The notes under the pieces were generated by a model, which searched no databases, was not told where the DNA came from, and saw only the letters and a list, made by a program, of their open reading frames with translations. From positions 1 through 21,773 of the forward strand of contig CAZFQZ010000015.1 of assembly GCA_964521305.1 (NCBI GenBank): 21,773 nt of DNA, written 5' to 3'. The position numbers and the translations under genes were made by a program. This stretch comes from CAZBEJ01 sp964521305 (lineage in GTDB: Bacteria; Patescibacteriota; Microgenomatia; UBA1406; GWC2-37-13). Shown here one piece after another: positions 14,364-20,872 of the stretch (positions are counted from its first letter, which is position 1; the number at the start of each line of letters is the position of its first letter).

Positions 14364-14392
14364 ACTATACATTCTTTTCTCTACTCGATCAA
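14364..14392 (-). promoter_or_regulatory. promoter of the beta-propeller gene
   Basis: Minus-strand TTGATC (14387-14392), 17-base spacer, TATAGT (14364-14369), 8 bases to the ATG at 14355. It begins 5 bases after the stop of the superoxide dismutase gene; no terminator is seen between them. Confidence 0.6.
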
Positions 14393-14396
14393 ATAG

Positions 14397-15005
14397 TCAT
14401 TTTTCAATATGGGAAAAGGTCTTGCCGACAATCTCCCAATCCATATTATTGAAAAAAGCGTCTATATATCCTGCCCGCACCGCTCCGTAATCTATGAAGT
14501 ATGCATGTTCATACGTGTCCATTGCGACGACCGGGACCGCCTCCCAGACAGGGTAACTGTTCTGTGCGTCACCGAGATAATTGAACAGTCTTTTTTCACG
14601 GGTATTCCATGCTGTCCATACCCAACCGCGCGCAGCCAAACCCGTTGCTTTCATATCTTTCTTATACGTATCGAAAGATCCGAAATCTTTTTTGACCTGA
14701 GCCATAAAATCGCCTGTCGGCTCTCCTCCTTTTCCGCCAAGATGGAAAAAGTATATCTCATGATTGACGACTCCTCCCCACGCAAAAGTCGCGTCGACTT
14801 TCAAAGACCTGATCAAGGAATACGTCTGGTTCGCCTTGGCATAATCATCATCATTCAGCTGGGCCAGTTTTTCCATGACTTCATTGTATTTATTGACGTA
14901 TCCGTTATACAACTTAAGATGTTCCTCAACCGTCTTTTTTGAAATACCGTTCATCGCGTATATTGATTCCGCAAAAGTTTTTGCATTCAGTTTTGTAAAA
15001 TTCAT
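14397..15005 (-). CDS. sod: Fe/Mn superoxide dismutase
   Basis: 202 residues of the iron/manganese superoxide dismutase family, converting superoxide to hydrogen peroxide and oxygen. The four metal ligands are visible: His29 (VEEHLKLYNGYV), His82 (WGGVVNHEIYF), Asp163 and His167 (AMDTYEHAYFIDY). ARGWVWTAW is the conserved mid-region. The metal is hard to assign: GG before the second ligand and Gln148 in GDAQNSYP lean towards manganese, but not decisively. No signal peptide, so it is cytoplasmic. A perfect consensus promoter and two inverted repeats lie upstream, making regulated expression likely. The peroxide it makes could be removed by the Bcp peroxiredoxin encoded earlier in the window. 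Confidence 0.93.
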   Translation of the reverse strand: MNFTKLNAKTFAESIYAMNGISKKTVEEHLKLYNGYVNKYNEVMEKLAQLNDDDYAKANQTYSLIRSLKVDATFAWGGVVNHEIYFFHLGGKGGEPTGDFMAQVKKDFGSFDTYKKDMKATGLAARGWVWTAWNTREKRLFNYLGDAQNSYPVWEAVPVVAMDTYEHAYFIDYGAVRAGYIDAFFNNMDWEIVGKTFSHIEK

Positions 15006-15033
15006 AGGATTGAATACTATCCTTCGTAGGATA
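15006..15033 (-). promoter_or_regulatory. sod leader with two mutually exclusive hairpins before the start codon
   Basis: On the minus strand TATCCT-acga-AGGATA (15018-15033) forms one hairpin. The same AGGAT can pair instead with ATCCT at 15006-15010, directly before the ATG. The AAGGA here is also the only Shine-Dalgarno-like stretch, but it lies about 14 bases from the ATG. The sequence shows the pairing potential; any switch is inference. Confidence 0.45.
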
Positions 15034-15042
15034 ATTTTTAAC

Positions 15043-15061
15043 TATTACTTAACAAGTAATA
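15043..15061. promoter_or_regulatory. inverted repeat at the sod transcription start
   Basis: TATTACTT-aac-AAGTAATA, perfect 8-bp arms, 5 bases downstream of the -10 and covering the predicted start of transcription. A repressor-binding site or a 5' RNA hairpin are both possible; no regulator gene is adjacent. Confidence 0.6.
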
Positions 15062-15065
15062 ATTA

Positions 15066-15094
15066 ATTATAAAAGTATTTTTCCTTTCTGTCAA
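15066..15094 (-). promoter_or_regulatory. perfect consensus sigma70 promoter of sod
   Basis: Minus-strand TTGACA (15089-15094), exactly 17 bases, TATAAT (15066-15071). The predicted start is near 15059, leaving a leader of about 53 bases. Confidence 0.8.
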
Positions 15095-15171
15095 ATGGAT
15101 TATCGTCTTTCAAATCATTTACAGATCGATGTTACATTTGTTTACTACTTTTGTACGATCGTATAAAATCA
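15095..15171. other. rest of the trmD-sod gap, nothing recognised
   Basis: AT-rich sequence between the trmD stop and the sod promoter. No hairpin followed by a T-tract and no coding start with a credible product is seen on either strand. Confidence 0.4.
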
Positions 15172-15972
15172 TTAAACTAGAAGATCTTTTCTATTTTTGA
15201 GCGTTTGTATATATGCTTGTTGTAATCTCCATTTTTCTATTTCCTTATGATTACCGGACAGCAGAATTTCAGGGATTTTTTTTTCTTTAAATTCGGTAGG
15301 CCGCGTATACTGCGGGTATTCAAGAAGTTTTACTTTTTTTACTCCTTTTTTCTGCAAATCAATCAATACTTTTTTCTTTCCCGCCACTTCGATTAATTGA
15401 AGTGGGGAAACTTCAAAAAAACTCTCCAGCTTTGTAGCGGATTCTTTTTTCAGAACTCCCGGTATAAGCCGCGCCACTGAATCCGTAATGGCTGACGCTG
15501 TGATTTCCCCGCCGGTCATGACAAAATCACCAAGCGAAACTTCCTCATTCACATATTCCCTGATCCGTTCATCCACTCCCTCATAATGTCCTGTAATTAT
15601 TATCAGGTGATCAAGTTTGGAATATTGAATCGCTTTTTTTTGGGTAAATAGTTTACCTTTTGGAGATGTCAATACTACTTTTTGTATTGTTTTTTTGTAT
15701 TTTATATTTGATATTGATTTGTTATTTGTGATTTGTGATTTATTATTCTTTGCGTATTGCAAAGCTTCATATATCGGTTCAATCCGCAGCACCATTCCAG
15801 CCCCTCCTCCATACGGCCTGTCATCCACTGAACCGTAATCATTTATCGCATATTTTCTTAAATCGATAAGCTCTATGTCGACGAGATCTTTTTCCCTTGC
15901 CCGTTTCACGATACTTTCATTGATAAATCCTTCTATCATTTTCGGGAACAGCGTTATGATTGAGATTTTCAT
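15172..15972 (-). CDS. trmD: tRNA (guanine-N1-)-methyltransferase TrmD
   Basis: 266 residues of TrmD, which methylates G37 in tRNAs reading codons such as CCN and CUN, using S-adenosylmethionine bound in a deep trefoil knot. Conserved blocks: ISIITLFPKMIEGF (3-16), DDRPYGGGAGMVLR (50-63), ITGHYEGVDERI (126-137), LGDFVMTGGE, SVARLIPGVL, YPQYTRP and LLSGNHKEIEKWR. Two insertions stand out. One is a low-complexity, Asn/Lys/Ser/Ile-rich run at about 75-96, encoded by AT-rich near-repeats. The other, about 25 residues, lies between ESFFE and LLEYPQYTRP and contains LIEVAGKKKVLIDLQKKG. The -10 TATAAA lies 8 bases before the ATG; no ribosome binding site is seen. Divergent from yidD. Confidence 0.95.
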   Translation of the reverse strand: MKISIITLFPKMIEGFINESIVKRAREKDLVDIELIDLRKYAINDYGSVDDRPYGGGAGMVLRIEPIYEALQYAKNNKSQITNNKSISNIKYKKTIQKVVLTSPKGKLFTQKKAIQYSKLDHLIIITGHYEGVDERIREYVNEEVSLGDFVMTGGEITASAITDSVARLIPGVLKKESATKLESFFEVSPLQLIEVAGKKKVLIDLQKKGVKKVKLLEYPQYTRPTEFKEKKIPEILLSGNHKEIEKWRLQQAYIQTLKNRKDLLV

Positions 15973-15980
15973 ATCAATAT

Positions 15981-15986
15981 TTTATA
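15981..15986 (-). promoter_or_regulatory. -10 box of trmD
   Basis: Minus-strand TATAAA with 8 bases to the ATG at 15972. The -35 match is poor. Confidence 0.4.
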
Positions 15987-16016
15987 CTAAAAAAGCTTAA
16001 ATCTACACATTTTCAG

Positions 16017-16022
16017 TATAAA
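16017..16022 (+). promoter_or_regulatory. -10 box of yidD
   Basis: TATAAA with 8 bases to the GTG at 16031 (11 to a TTG at 16034). The -35 match is poor. With the trmD -10 it makes a 58-base divergent promoter region. Confidence 0.4.
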
Positions 16023-16030
16023 CACTATCC

Positions 16031-16270
16031 GTGTTGAAAAAAATCATACTTGCATTCATCCGTTTTTACCAGAAAACCTCATTCTTCCACGCATATTTTT
16101 TCCGCGTATTTTTCATGTCCGACAAAATCTGCAGATTTACGCCGACCTGTTCCCAATATACGTATCAGGCGGTGGAAAAATACGGCGCACTGAAAGGATC
16201 CTGGATGGGATTGAAACGCATCGTCCGCTGCCATCCGTGGAATAAGGGAGGATATGATCCTGTCATTTAA
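16031..16270 (+). CDS. yidD: membrane protein insertion efficiency factor YidD
   Basis: 79 residues, the normal size of YidD, a small amphipathic membrane-associated protein that assists YidC-dependent insertion. The family core is clear: a hydrophobic basic N-terminus (KKIILAFIRFYQK), CRFTPTCSQYTYQAVEKYGALKG with Cys34 and Cys40, and GLKRIVRCHPWNKGGYDPV with Cys67. The start is GTG at 16031, directly followed by TTG; either could serve. The usual partner yidC/rnpA is not adjacent; here it lies between trmD (divergent) and clpB. Confidence 0.95.
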   Translation: MLKKIILAFIRFYQKTSFFHAYFFRVFFMSDKICRFTPTCSQYTYQAVEKYGALKGSWMGLKRIVRCHPWNKGGYDPVI

Positions 16271-16277
16271 CACTCTT

Positions 16278-16300
16278 TTAATCACGCTAAGCGGGATTAA
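16278..16300 (+). terminator. possible terminator hairpin after yidD
   Basis: TTAATC-a-CGC-taa-GCG-g-GATTAA, a 9-bp stem with one internal mismatch, 7 bases past the yidD stop. The following sequence (TAATGTTTTC) is only partly T-rich, so termination is uncertain. Confidence 0.4.
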
Positions 16301-16313
16301 TAATGTTTTCTAC

Positions 16314-16342
16314 TTGAATTTTCGGAAATCGTGTATTACAAT
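16314..16342 (+). promoter_or_regulatory. sigma70-type promoter of clpB
   Basis: TTGAAT (16314-16319), 17-base spacer, TACAAT (16337-16342). The predicted start near 16349 falls inside the CIRCE element and gives a leader of about 32 bases. Confidence 0.65.
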
Positions 16343-16346
16343 ATTT

Positions 16347-16373
16347 TTAGCACTCTAGTTAGTTGTTTGCTAA
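16347..16373 (+). promoter_or_regulatory. CIRCE element (HrcA operator) upstream of clpB
   Basis: TTAGCACTC (16347-16355), nine bases, then GTTTGCTAA (16365-16373). The left arm is identical to the CIRCE consensus TTAGCACTC-N9-GAGTGCTAA and the right arm matches 7 of 9. Position, overlapping the predicted +1 and ending 7 bases before the start codon, suits repression by HrcA. No hrcA gene lies in this window. Confidence 0.75.
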
Positions 16374-16380
16374 TAACATC

Positions 16381-18522
16381 ATGCAAATGAATTATCAGCC
16401 ACCTGAGGATCAGGGAGATTCTTTGGAAAAATACACGGTCAACCTGACCAAACGCGCGAAAGACGCCAAACTCGATCCTGTGATCGGCCGCGACAATGAA
16501 ATCAGGCGCCTTATACAAATCCTTTCCAGAAGAACAAAAAACAATCCTGTCCTTCTCGGTGATCCCGGAGTGGGAAAAACCGCTATTGTGGAAGGACTTG
16601 CACAACGCATCATCACCGGCGATATACCCGATACGTTAAAAAACAAACAAATCCTCATGCTGGATCTGGCAGGCATACTGGCAGGTGCTGCGTACCGCGG
16701 CGAGTTCGAAAACAGATTGAAAACTGTTCTGGAAAAAATCGAAAAAAGCGAAGGCAAATACATCATGTTCGTCGACGAACTGCATACTATTGTAGGCGCC
16801 GGCGCTGCGGAAGGAGCTGTGGATGCGTCCAATATGCTTAAACCGGCGCTCGCCCGCGGCGTACTCCATGCGATCGGCGCGACAACCGTGCGCGAATATC
16901 GGCAATATATCGAAAAAGATCCTGCGCTTGAGAGACGATTCCAACCGATCTATGTGGACGAACCGAGTATCGAAGACACAGTCGCGATCCTGCGCGGCAT
17001 CAAGGAAAAATATGAACTGCACCATGGCATCAAGATTTCGGATGACGCGGTTCTCGCCGCAGTCAATCTCTCGGTACGGTATATTACCGACCGGTATCTG
17101 CCCGATAAGGCAATCGACCTGATCGATGAAGCAGCCGCATCAGCCAAAATCGAGATCGATTCCATGCCGACGGAACTGGATGAAATAAAAAGGAAAATTA
17201 CGCAGTTGGATATCGAACTCGCCGCTTTGAAACGGGAAAAAGGAATCGAGACACGGAAAAAAACATTATCCGATGAACGCGATACGCTCAAAAAAACATT
17301 CGATTATCTCAATGCAAAATGGCAGGAGCAGAAGAAAATCATAGCAGAACTGCAAAAATACCGGTTGGAAATAGATAGCTTGAAAGCTGCACTCGACCAG
17401 GCTGAACGCGACGTATTGCTCGATAAGGCAGCCGAATTGAAATACGGAAGAATTCCCGAAATCGAAAAAAAACTAAAGGAAGTCGAAAAAAAATGGAAAA
17501 CAATCCCCCCGGAAACCAGATTATTGAAAGAGGAAGTTACCGATGAAGATATTGCCAGGATCGTTTCGCGATGGACCAGGATTCCGATAACCAGATTGTT
17601 ATCCACCGAATCCGAACGGCTCGCCCACCTTGAAGACGAGTTGAAACAGCGGGTTGTCGGACAGGATCATGCGTTAGTCAAGATCGCCAATGCCATCCGC
17701 AGATCACGTTCAGGCTTGGGAGAGGAAAATAAACCAATCGGATCATTCTTGTTTTTAGGTCCGACCGGCGTAGGCAAAACGGAAACGGCAAAAACACTTG
17801 CTTATTCTCTCTTTAACGACGAAAAGGCGATGATCCGCATAGACATGAGTGAATATCAGGAATCCCATACGGTCGCACGTTTGATCGGCGCCCCTCCGGG
17901 ATATGTGGGCTATGAAGAAGGCGGACAACTTACAGAAGCGGTCCGTAGAAAACCTTATTCCGTAGTTCTCTTCGACGAAATAGAAAAAGCCCATCCGCAG
18001 GTATTCAACGTATTTCTCCAGATTCTCGACGAAGGAAGATTGACCGACGGAAGAGGTAGGACGGTAAATTTCAAGAATACCATTATTATCCTCACATCAA
18101 ATCTCGGTAGCGAACTGTTCAAGGACAAAATGCCGGAAGACCGGCGGGAAAAGAAAATTCTCGATATGGTAAAACGATTTTTTAAACCCGAGTTTATCAA
18201 CCGGCTGGATTCAATCGTTATTTATCATCCGCTTAGTGTGGAAATGGTAAAAAAAATCGTGGAAATCCAGTTGGATGACGTCAAGAAACGTTTGCAGAAA
18301 CAAGATCTTCATTTTGAAGTGACGGAAGCAGTCAAAAAATATTTGAGCGTGGCCGGCTTCGACGAAGTGTTTGGCGCACGGCCATTGAAACGAGTTATCA
18401 ACGAAAGCATTGTTGACGAAATCGCATTGCAGATTATAGAAAAAAAAATCCAGCCTGCGGATACCGTAATCGTGGATTATAAACAAGGCAGAACCCAGAT
18501 CTTGGTCAAAAAATCCAACTGA
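16381..18522 (+). CDS. clpB: ClpB-type AAA+ disaggregase lacking the N-terminal domain
   Basis: 713 residues. ClpB threads aggregated proteins through its ring with DnaK. Domain order: first AAA+ (about 25-260, Walker A GDPGVGKT 60-67, Walker B MFVDE 129-133, ERRF arginine finger region 184-187), a coiled-coil middle domain of about 117 residues (262-378, ending AELKYGRIPEIEKKL as in ClpB), and second AAA+ (from about 425, Walker A GPTGVGKT 460-467, Walker B VVLFDE 528-533, pore motif GYVGYEEGG). The long middle domain says ClpB rather than ClpC/ClpA, and no LGF/IGL ClpP-docking loop is seen. The usual 140-150-residue Clp_N domain is absent, so it equals the short ClpB form. The ATG at 16381 (or 16387) is favoured; an upstream TTG at 16363 lies inside the CIRCE element. 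No Shine-Dalgarno. Confidence 0.93.
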   Translation: MQMNYQPPEDQGDSLEKYTVNLTKRAKDAKLDPVIGRDNEIRRLIQILSRRTKNNPVLLGDPGVGKTAIVEGLAQRIITGDIPDTLKNKQILMLDLAGILAGAAYRGEFENRLKTVLEKIEKSEGKYIMFVDELHTIVGAGAAEGAVDASNMLKPALARGVLHAIGATTVREYRQYIEKDPALERRFQPIYVDEPSIEDTVAILRGIKEKYELHHGIKISDDAVLAAVNLSVRYITDRYLPDKAIDLIDEAAASAKIEIDSMPTELDEIKRKITQLDIELAALKREKGIETRKKTLSDERDTLKKTFDYLNAKWQEQKKIIAELQKYRLEIDSLKAALDQAERDVLLDKAAELKYGRIPEIEKKLKEVEKKWKTIPPETRLLKEEVTDEDIARIVSRWTRIPITRLLSTESERLAHLEDELKQRVVGQDHALVKIANAIRRSRSGLGEENKPIGSFLFLGPTGVGKTETAKTLAYSLFNDEKAMIRIDMSEYQESHTVARLIGAPPGYVGYEEGGQLTEAVRRKPYSVVLFDEIEKAHPQVFNVFLQILDEGRLTDGRGRTVNFKNTIIILTSNLGSELFKDKMPEDRREKKILDMVKRFFKPEFINRLDSIVIYHPLSVEMVKKIVEIQLDDVKKRLQKQDLHFEVTEAVKKYLSVAGFDEVFGARPLKRVINESIVDEIALQIIEKKIQPADTVIVDYKQGRTQILVKKSN

Positions 18523-18530
18523 GCTATAAT
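18502..18530 (+). promoter_or_regulatory. promoter of the polytopic membrane protein, inside the clpB end
   Basis: TTGGTC (18502-18507, within the last clpB codons), 17-base spacer spanning the clpB stop, TATAAT (18525-18530), then 6 bases to GTG at 18537. Predicted transcription starts exactly at the start codon. Confidence 0.65.
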
Positions 18531-18536
18531 AAATGC

Positions 18537-19904
18537 GTGATAAAGAAAATTATTCTTATTTTATTTCTTCTTTCGATATTCTGTTTGGCATTGTCCCAGG
18601 TAAAGGATCCTGATTTCGGATGGCATTACCGCTGCGGCAACCAGTTCCTGCAGACCGGAAAACTCTGCCTGACAAATGAATTCTCGTACTTTCTTCCGCA
18701 TTACCAATCGTATGAAACAGGACACCTCTATGATATTTTTCTTGCATTCATATATAACCATGCGGGATTTTTAGGAGTTAGCATGACTGCTGCGTCATTA
18801 TTGGCCGGCATCGCATATTTTTTTGTAAAACTGTTCCGCAACCATGTCTTGGGTTTTCTTTCCTTCTTCCTTATGTTTATTCTGTCATATAATGTTTTTT
18901 ACCTGGGACTCAGATCACAGATTTTTTCCGTTTTCTTTTTGGTCATCACTCTATGTATTCTGGAAAAGTACAAATCAAAATTATTGTATCTTTTTCCTTT
19001 TATATTTTTTTTGTGGACAAATACTCATATCGGCTTTTTCATCGGACTGATGGTTTTGTTTTTTTACGGTTTGGGAAAGAAATTGTTGTTTACCCGCCGT
19101 TTCCTTGCCGTCGGTATATTGAGTTTTTTTGCAACGCTTATAAATCCATACGGAATCTATGCATATGTAGAAATATATCGTCATGCGTTGAGCCCTCTCG
19201 GAACAATGATAGCTGAGTGGGTTGCTCCCTCTTTTGCCATGCAGGTTTTCATATCTCTTCTGGTTGTCGCGGGAATATTCTGGAAATTGAGGCAAAAGTC
19301 GTTTAATCTGTATCACACGCTTCTTGTTGTCGTATTCGGCATATTTGCTTTAAAAGCCCAGCGCAATCTTCCGCTGTTTTTTATTTCGTATTTTTACATA
19401 CTGCTTTCTGATGTTAAAATTAAAATCGGGCAATTTGAACAGGTTTTACTGCCTTTAAGTATTGCGTTATCGGTATTTGCATTCGTCATCAAGGTGCCGG
19501 CTGCTTTCTCCCAACTTTATTCCTGGACTGACTATTGTGAAGGCATAACGGTCTCATATCCGTGCAAAGCAATCGGGAATTTTCCTCAGTTGCACGGGAA
19601 CGTATACGCACTCTACGAATGGGGAGGATTTCTCGATTGGCAAAAACCCGGTATAAAAGTATTCGCTGACGGCCGCATGCCTGCCTGGCATGACGAAAAC
19701 GGAAAAAGTCCGTACCAGGTATACCTCGATATAATCCAGACAAAACCCGGATGGAACGAAAAACTTCGTTCCCTGAAAACAAATTATATCTTCATAACTG
19801 ACGGTACGTTCCTCGATCTCCTGTTGCAAAAGTCAGCATCCCGATACGGGTGGAAACAGGTCTACCGCGATAATCTCGCGGTTATTTATAAAAACACTAT
19901 ATAA
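18537..19904 (+). CDS. polytopic membrane protein, GT-C-like, function unknown
   Basis: 455 residues, start GTG. About nine to eleven hydrophobic segments fill residues 3-330, followed by a soluble C-terminal part (about 335-455). Right after the first segment comes DPDFGWHYRCGNQFLQTGKL, then EFSYFLPHYQSYETGHLYD. A DPDxxWHxxxG motif in the first outer loop with acidic residues is typical of uncharacterised membrane proteins resembling GT-C glycosyltransferases, which use lipid-linked sugars. The C-terminal part contains YEWGGFLDWQ and VFADGRMPAW, a pattern I have the impression recurs in such proteins. Enzyme activity is not proven. It follows clpB by 14 bases but has its own consensus-like promoter, so it may be expressed independently of heat shock. 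Confidence 0.75.
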   Translation: MIKKIILILFLLSIFCLALSQVKDPDFGWHYRCGNQFLQTGKLCLTNEFSYFLPHYQSYETGHLYDIFLAFIYNHAGFLGVSMTAASLLAGIAYFFVKLFRNHVLGFLSFFLMFILSYNVFYLGLRSQIFSVFFLVITLCILEKYKSKLLYLFPFIFFLWTNTHIGFFIGLMVLFFYGLGKKLLFTRRFLAVGILSFFATLINPYGIYAYVEIYRHALSPLGTMIAEWVAPSFAMQVFISLLVVAGIFWKLRQKSFNLYHTLLVVVFGIFALKAQRNLPLFFISYFYILLSDVKIKIGQFEQVLLPLSIALSVFAFVIKVPAAFSQLYSWTDYCEGITVSYPCKAIGNFPQLHGNVYALYEWGGFLDWQKPGIKVFADGRMPAWHDENGKSPYQVYLDIIQTKPGWNEKLRSLKTNYIFITDGTFLDLLLQKSASRYGWKQVYRDNLAVIYKNTI

Positions 19905-19941
19905 TACAAAGTAGTTACACGTTTCCCGTTTTAATACCCAT

Positions 19942-20424
19942 ATGAAGCTCAAAACAGTGGCGATCAAAAAACCCGAAACGATTAATTTCATTCTAGCCCA
20001 GTCCCATTTCATAAAAACAGTAGAAGATGTGCATGAAACACTCGTTGAGGCAGTACCGGGAATCCAGTTCGGCATTGCGTTTTGCGAAGCATCGGGTCCA
20101 AGGAAAATACGGATATCGGGCACCGATGACGAGATGGTCAAGCTTGCAGTATCAAACGCAAAGGCAGTCGGTTCGGGACACTCTCTTTTTATCTTTTTGA
20201 AAAATGCTTTTCCCATCAATATTCTGAACAGAATAAAAAATATTTCTGAGATTGTAACGATTTTCTGCGCAACCGCCAATCCGGTGGAAGTTGTGGTTGC
20301 CGAAACCAAAACCGGCAGAGGTATTTTAGGGGTTGTCGACGGCGGTTCACCTCTTGATGTTGAAGAGGAAAAGGACATTCAGGGACGAAAAGATCTGCTG
20401 AGAAAATTTGGCTACAAATTGTAG
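19942..20424 (+). CDS. adenosine-specific kinase family protein (PF04008)
   Basis: 160 residues matching throughout the small adenosine-specific kinase family first known from archaea and Thermotoga. Conserved blocks: PGIQFGIAFCEASGPRKIRISGTD, AKAVGSGHSLFIFLKNAFP(I)N, IFCATANPVEVVVAET, GRGILGVVDGGSP and the C-terminal DLLRKFGYK. The name rests on nucleotide binding seen in structures; the physiological reaction is not well settled, so I use the family name only. No ribosome binding site; TTTAAT ends 6 bases before the ATG, a weak -10 candidate. A TATAAT at 19900-19905, just past the previous gene, could instead start a leader of about 30 bases. It converges with the alkyltransferase gene. Confidence 0.9.
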   Translation: MKLKTVAIKKPETINFILAQSHFIKTVEDVHETLVEAVPGIQFGIAFCEASGPRKIRISGTDDEMVKLAVSNAKAVGSGHSLFIFLKNAFPINILNRIKNISEIVTIFCATANPVEVVVAETKTGRGILGVVDGGSPLDVEEEKDIQGRKDLLRKFGYKL

Positions 20425-20447
20425 CATCAAATCAATCCATCGGTGAC

Positions 20448-20765
20448 CTACGGGGTTATATACAGAGCTTTGGATACGTCGACTTTTATGCCTTTGAAAA
20501 GAACATTTTCGCTAATGAGTTTTTCTTTTTGAGCCTGCTCTCCTCCGAATGCATAATTCTTCGACAATGTGCCATCTGAAAATACAATCCTGTGGCATGG
20601 AATATGCTCGGGATCCGCATTTTCATGAAGTATCCTGCCGACCAATCTCGCGGATTTCAAATGTAGTATTTTGGCAATCCGACCGTACGTCATTATTTTA
20701 CCTCGAGGAATTGTTGCAATCAGACCGTATACCCGGCTATAATTTTTGTTTGTTGATTGTCGCAT
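20448..20765 (-). CDS. O6-alkylguanine-DNA alkyltransferase (MGMT/Ogt DNA-binding domain only)
   Basis: 105 residues covering only the C-terminal domain of MGMT (PF01035). The order is VYGLIATIPRGKIMTYGRIAKIL (helix-turn-helix with Tyr27 region), ARLVGRILHENADPEHIPCHRIVFSDGTLS and a FGG...K..LI.EN tail. The acceptor Cys57 in IPCHR is present, so methyl or alkyl transfer from O6-alkylguanine is plausible; alkyltransferase-like proteins of this short length usually have Trp in this place. The missing N-terminal ribonuclease-like domain is common in short forms. Divergent from the aldolase gene with about 107 bases between starts. A -10-like TATAAT lies 18 bases upstream of the ATG and a TATACC 5 bases upstream; which is used is unclear. 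Confidence 0.9.
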   Translation of the reverse strand: MRQSTNKNYSRVYGLIATIPRGKIMTYGRIAKILHLKSARLVGRILHENADPEHIPCHRIVFSDGTLSKNYAFGGEQAQKEKLISENVLFKGIKVDVSKALYITP

Positions 20766-20799
20766 ATAATGGTATATGATGAAATTATATGCTATGACA

Positions 20800-20828
20800 T
20801 TGACAAGAAAAATTCAATACACTATAGT
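20800..20828 (+). promoter_or_regulatory. strong sigma70 promoter of the aldolase gene
   Basis: TTGACA (20800-20805), exactly 17 bases, TATAGT (20823-20828). Predicted start near 20835, giving a leader of about 38 bases with no Shine-Dalgarno sequence. Confidence 0.75.
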
Positions 20829-20848
20829 GTATGATAGTGTATGACACT
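20817..20848. promoter_or_regulatory. repeated operator half-sites over the aldolase promoter
   Basis: ATACACTATAGTGTAT (20817-20832) is a perfect 16-bp palindrome covering the -10. TAGTGTATGA is repeated head to tail (20825-20834 and 20835-20844), and AGTGT-atg-ACACT (20836-20848) is a second inverted pair at the predicted +1. In all there are four AGTGT/ACACT half-sites within 32 bases, the look of a cooperative repressor site. The regulator is unknown. Confidence 0.65.
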
Positions 20849-20872
20849 TATAAGTTATTCTTTTACCATGCT

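Noticed and set aside
16363..16380. TTG start for clpB giving six more residues
   Set aside because: It lies inside the CIRCE element; the ATG at 16381 or 16387 fits the family start and the operator position.
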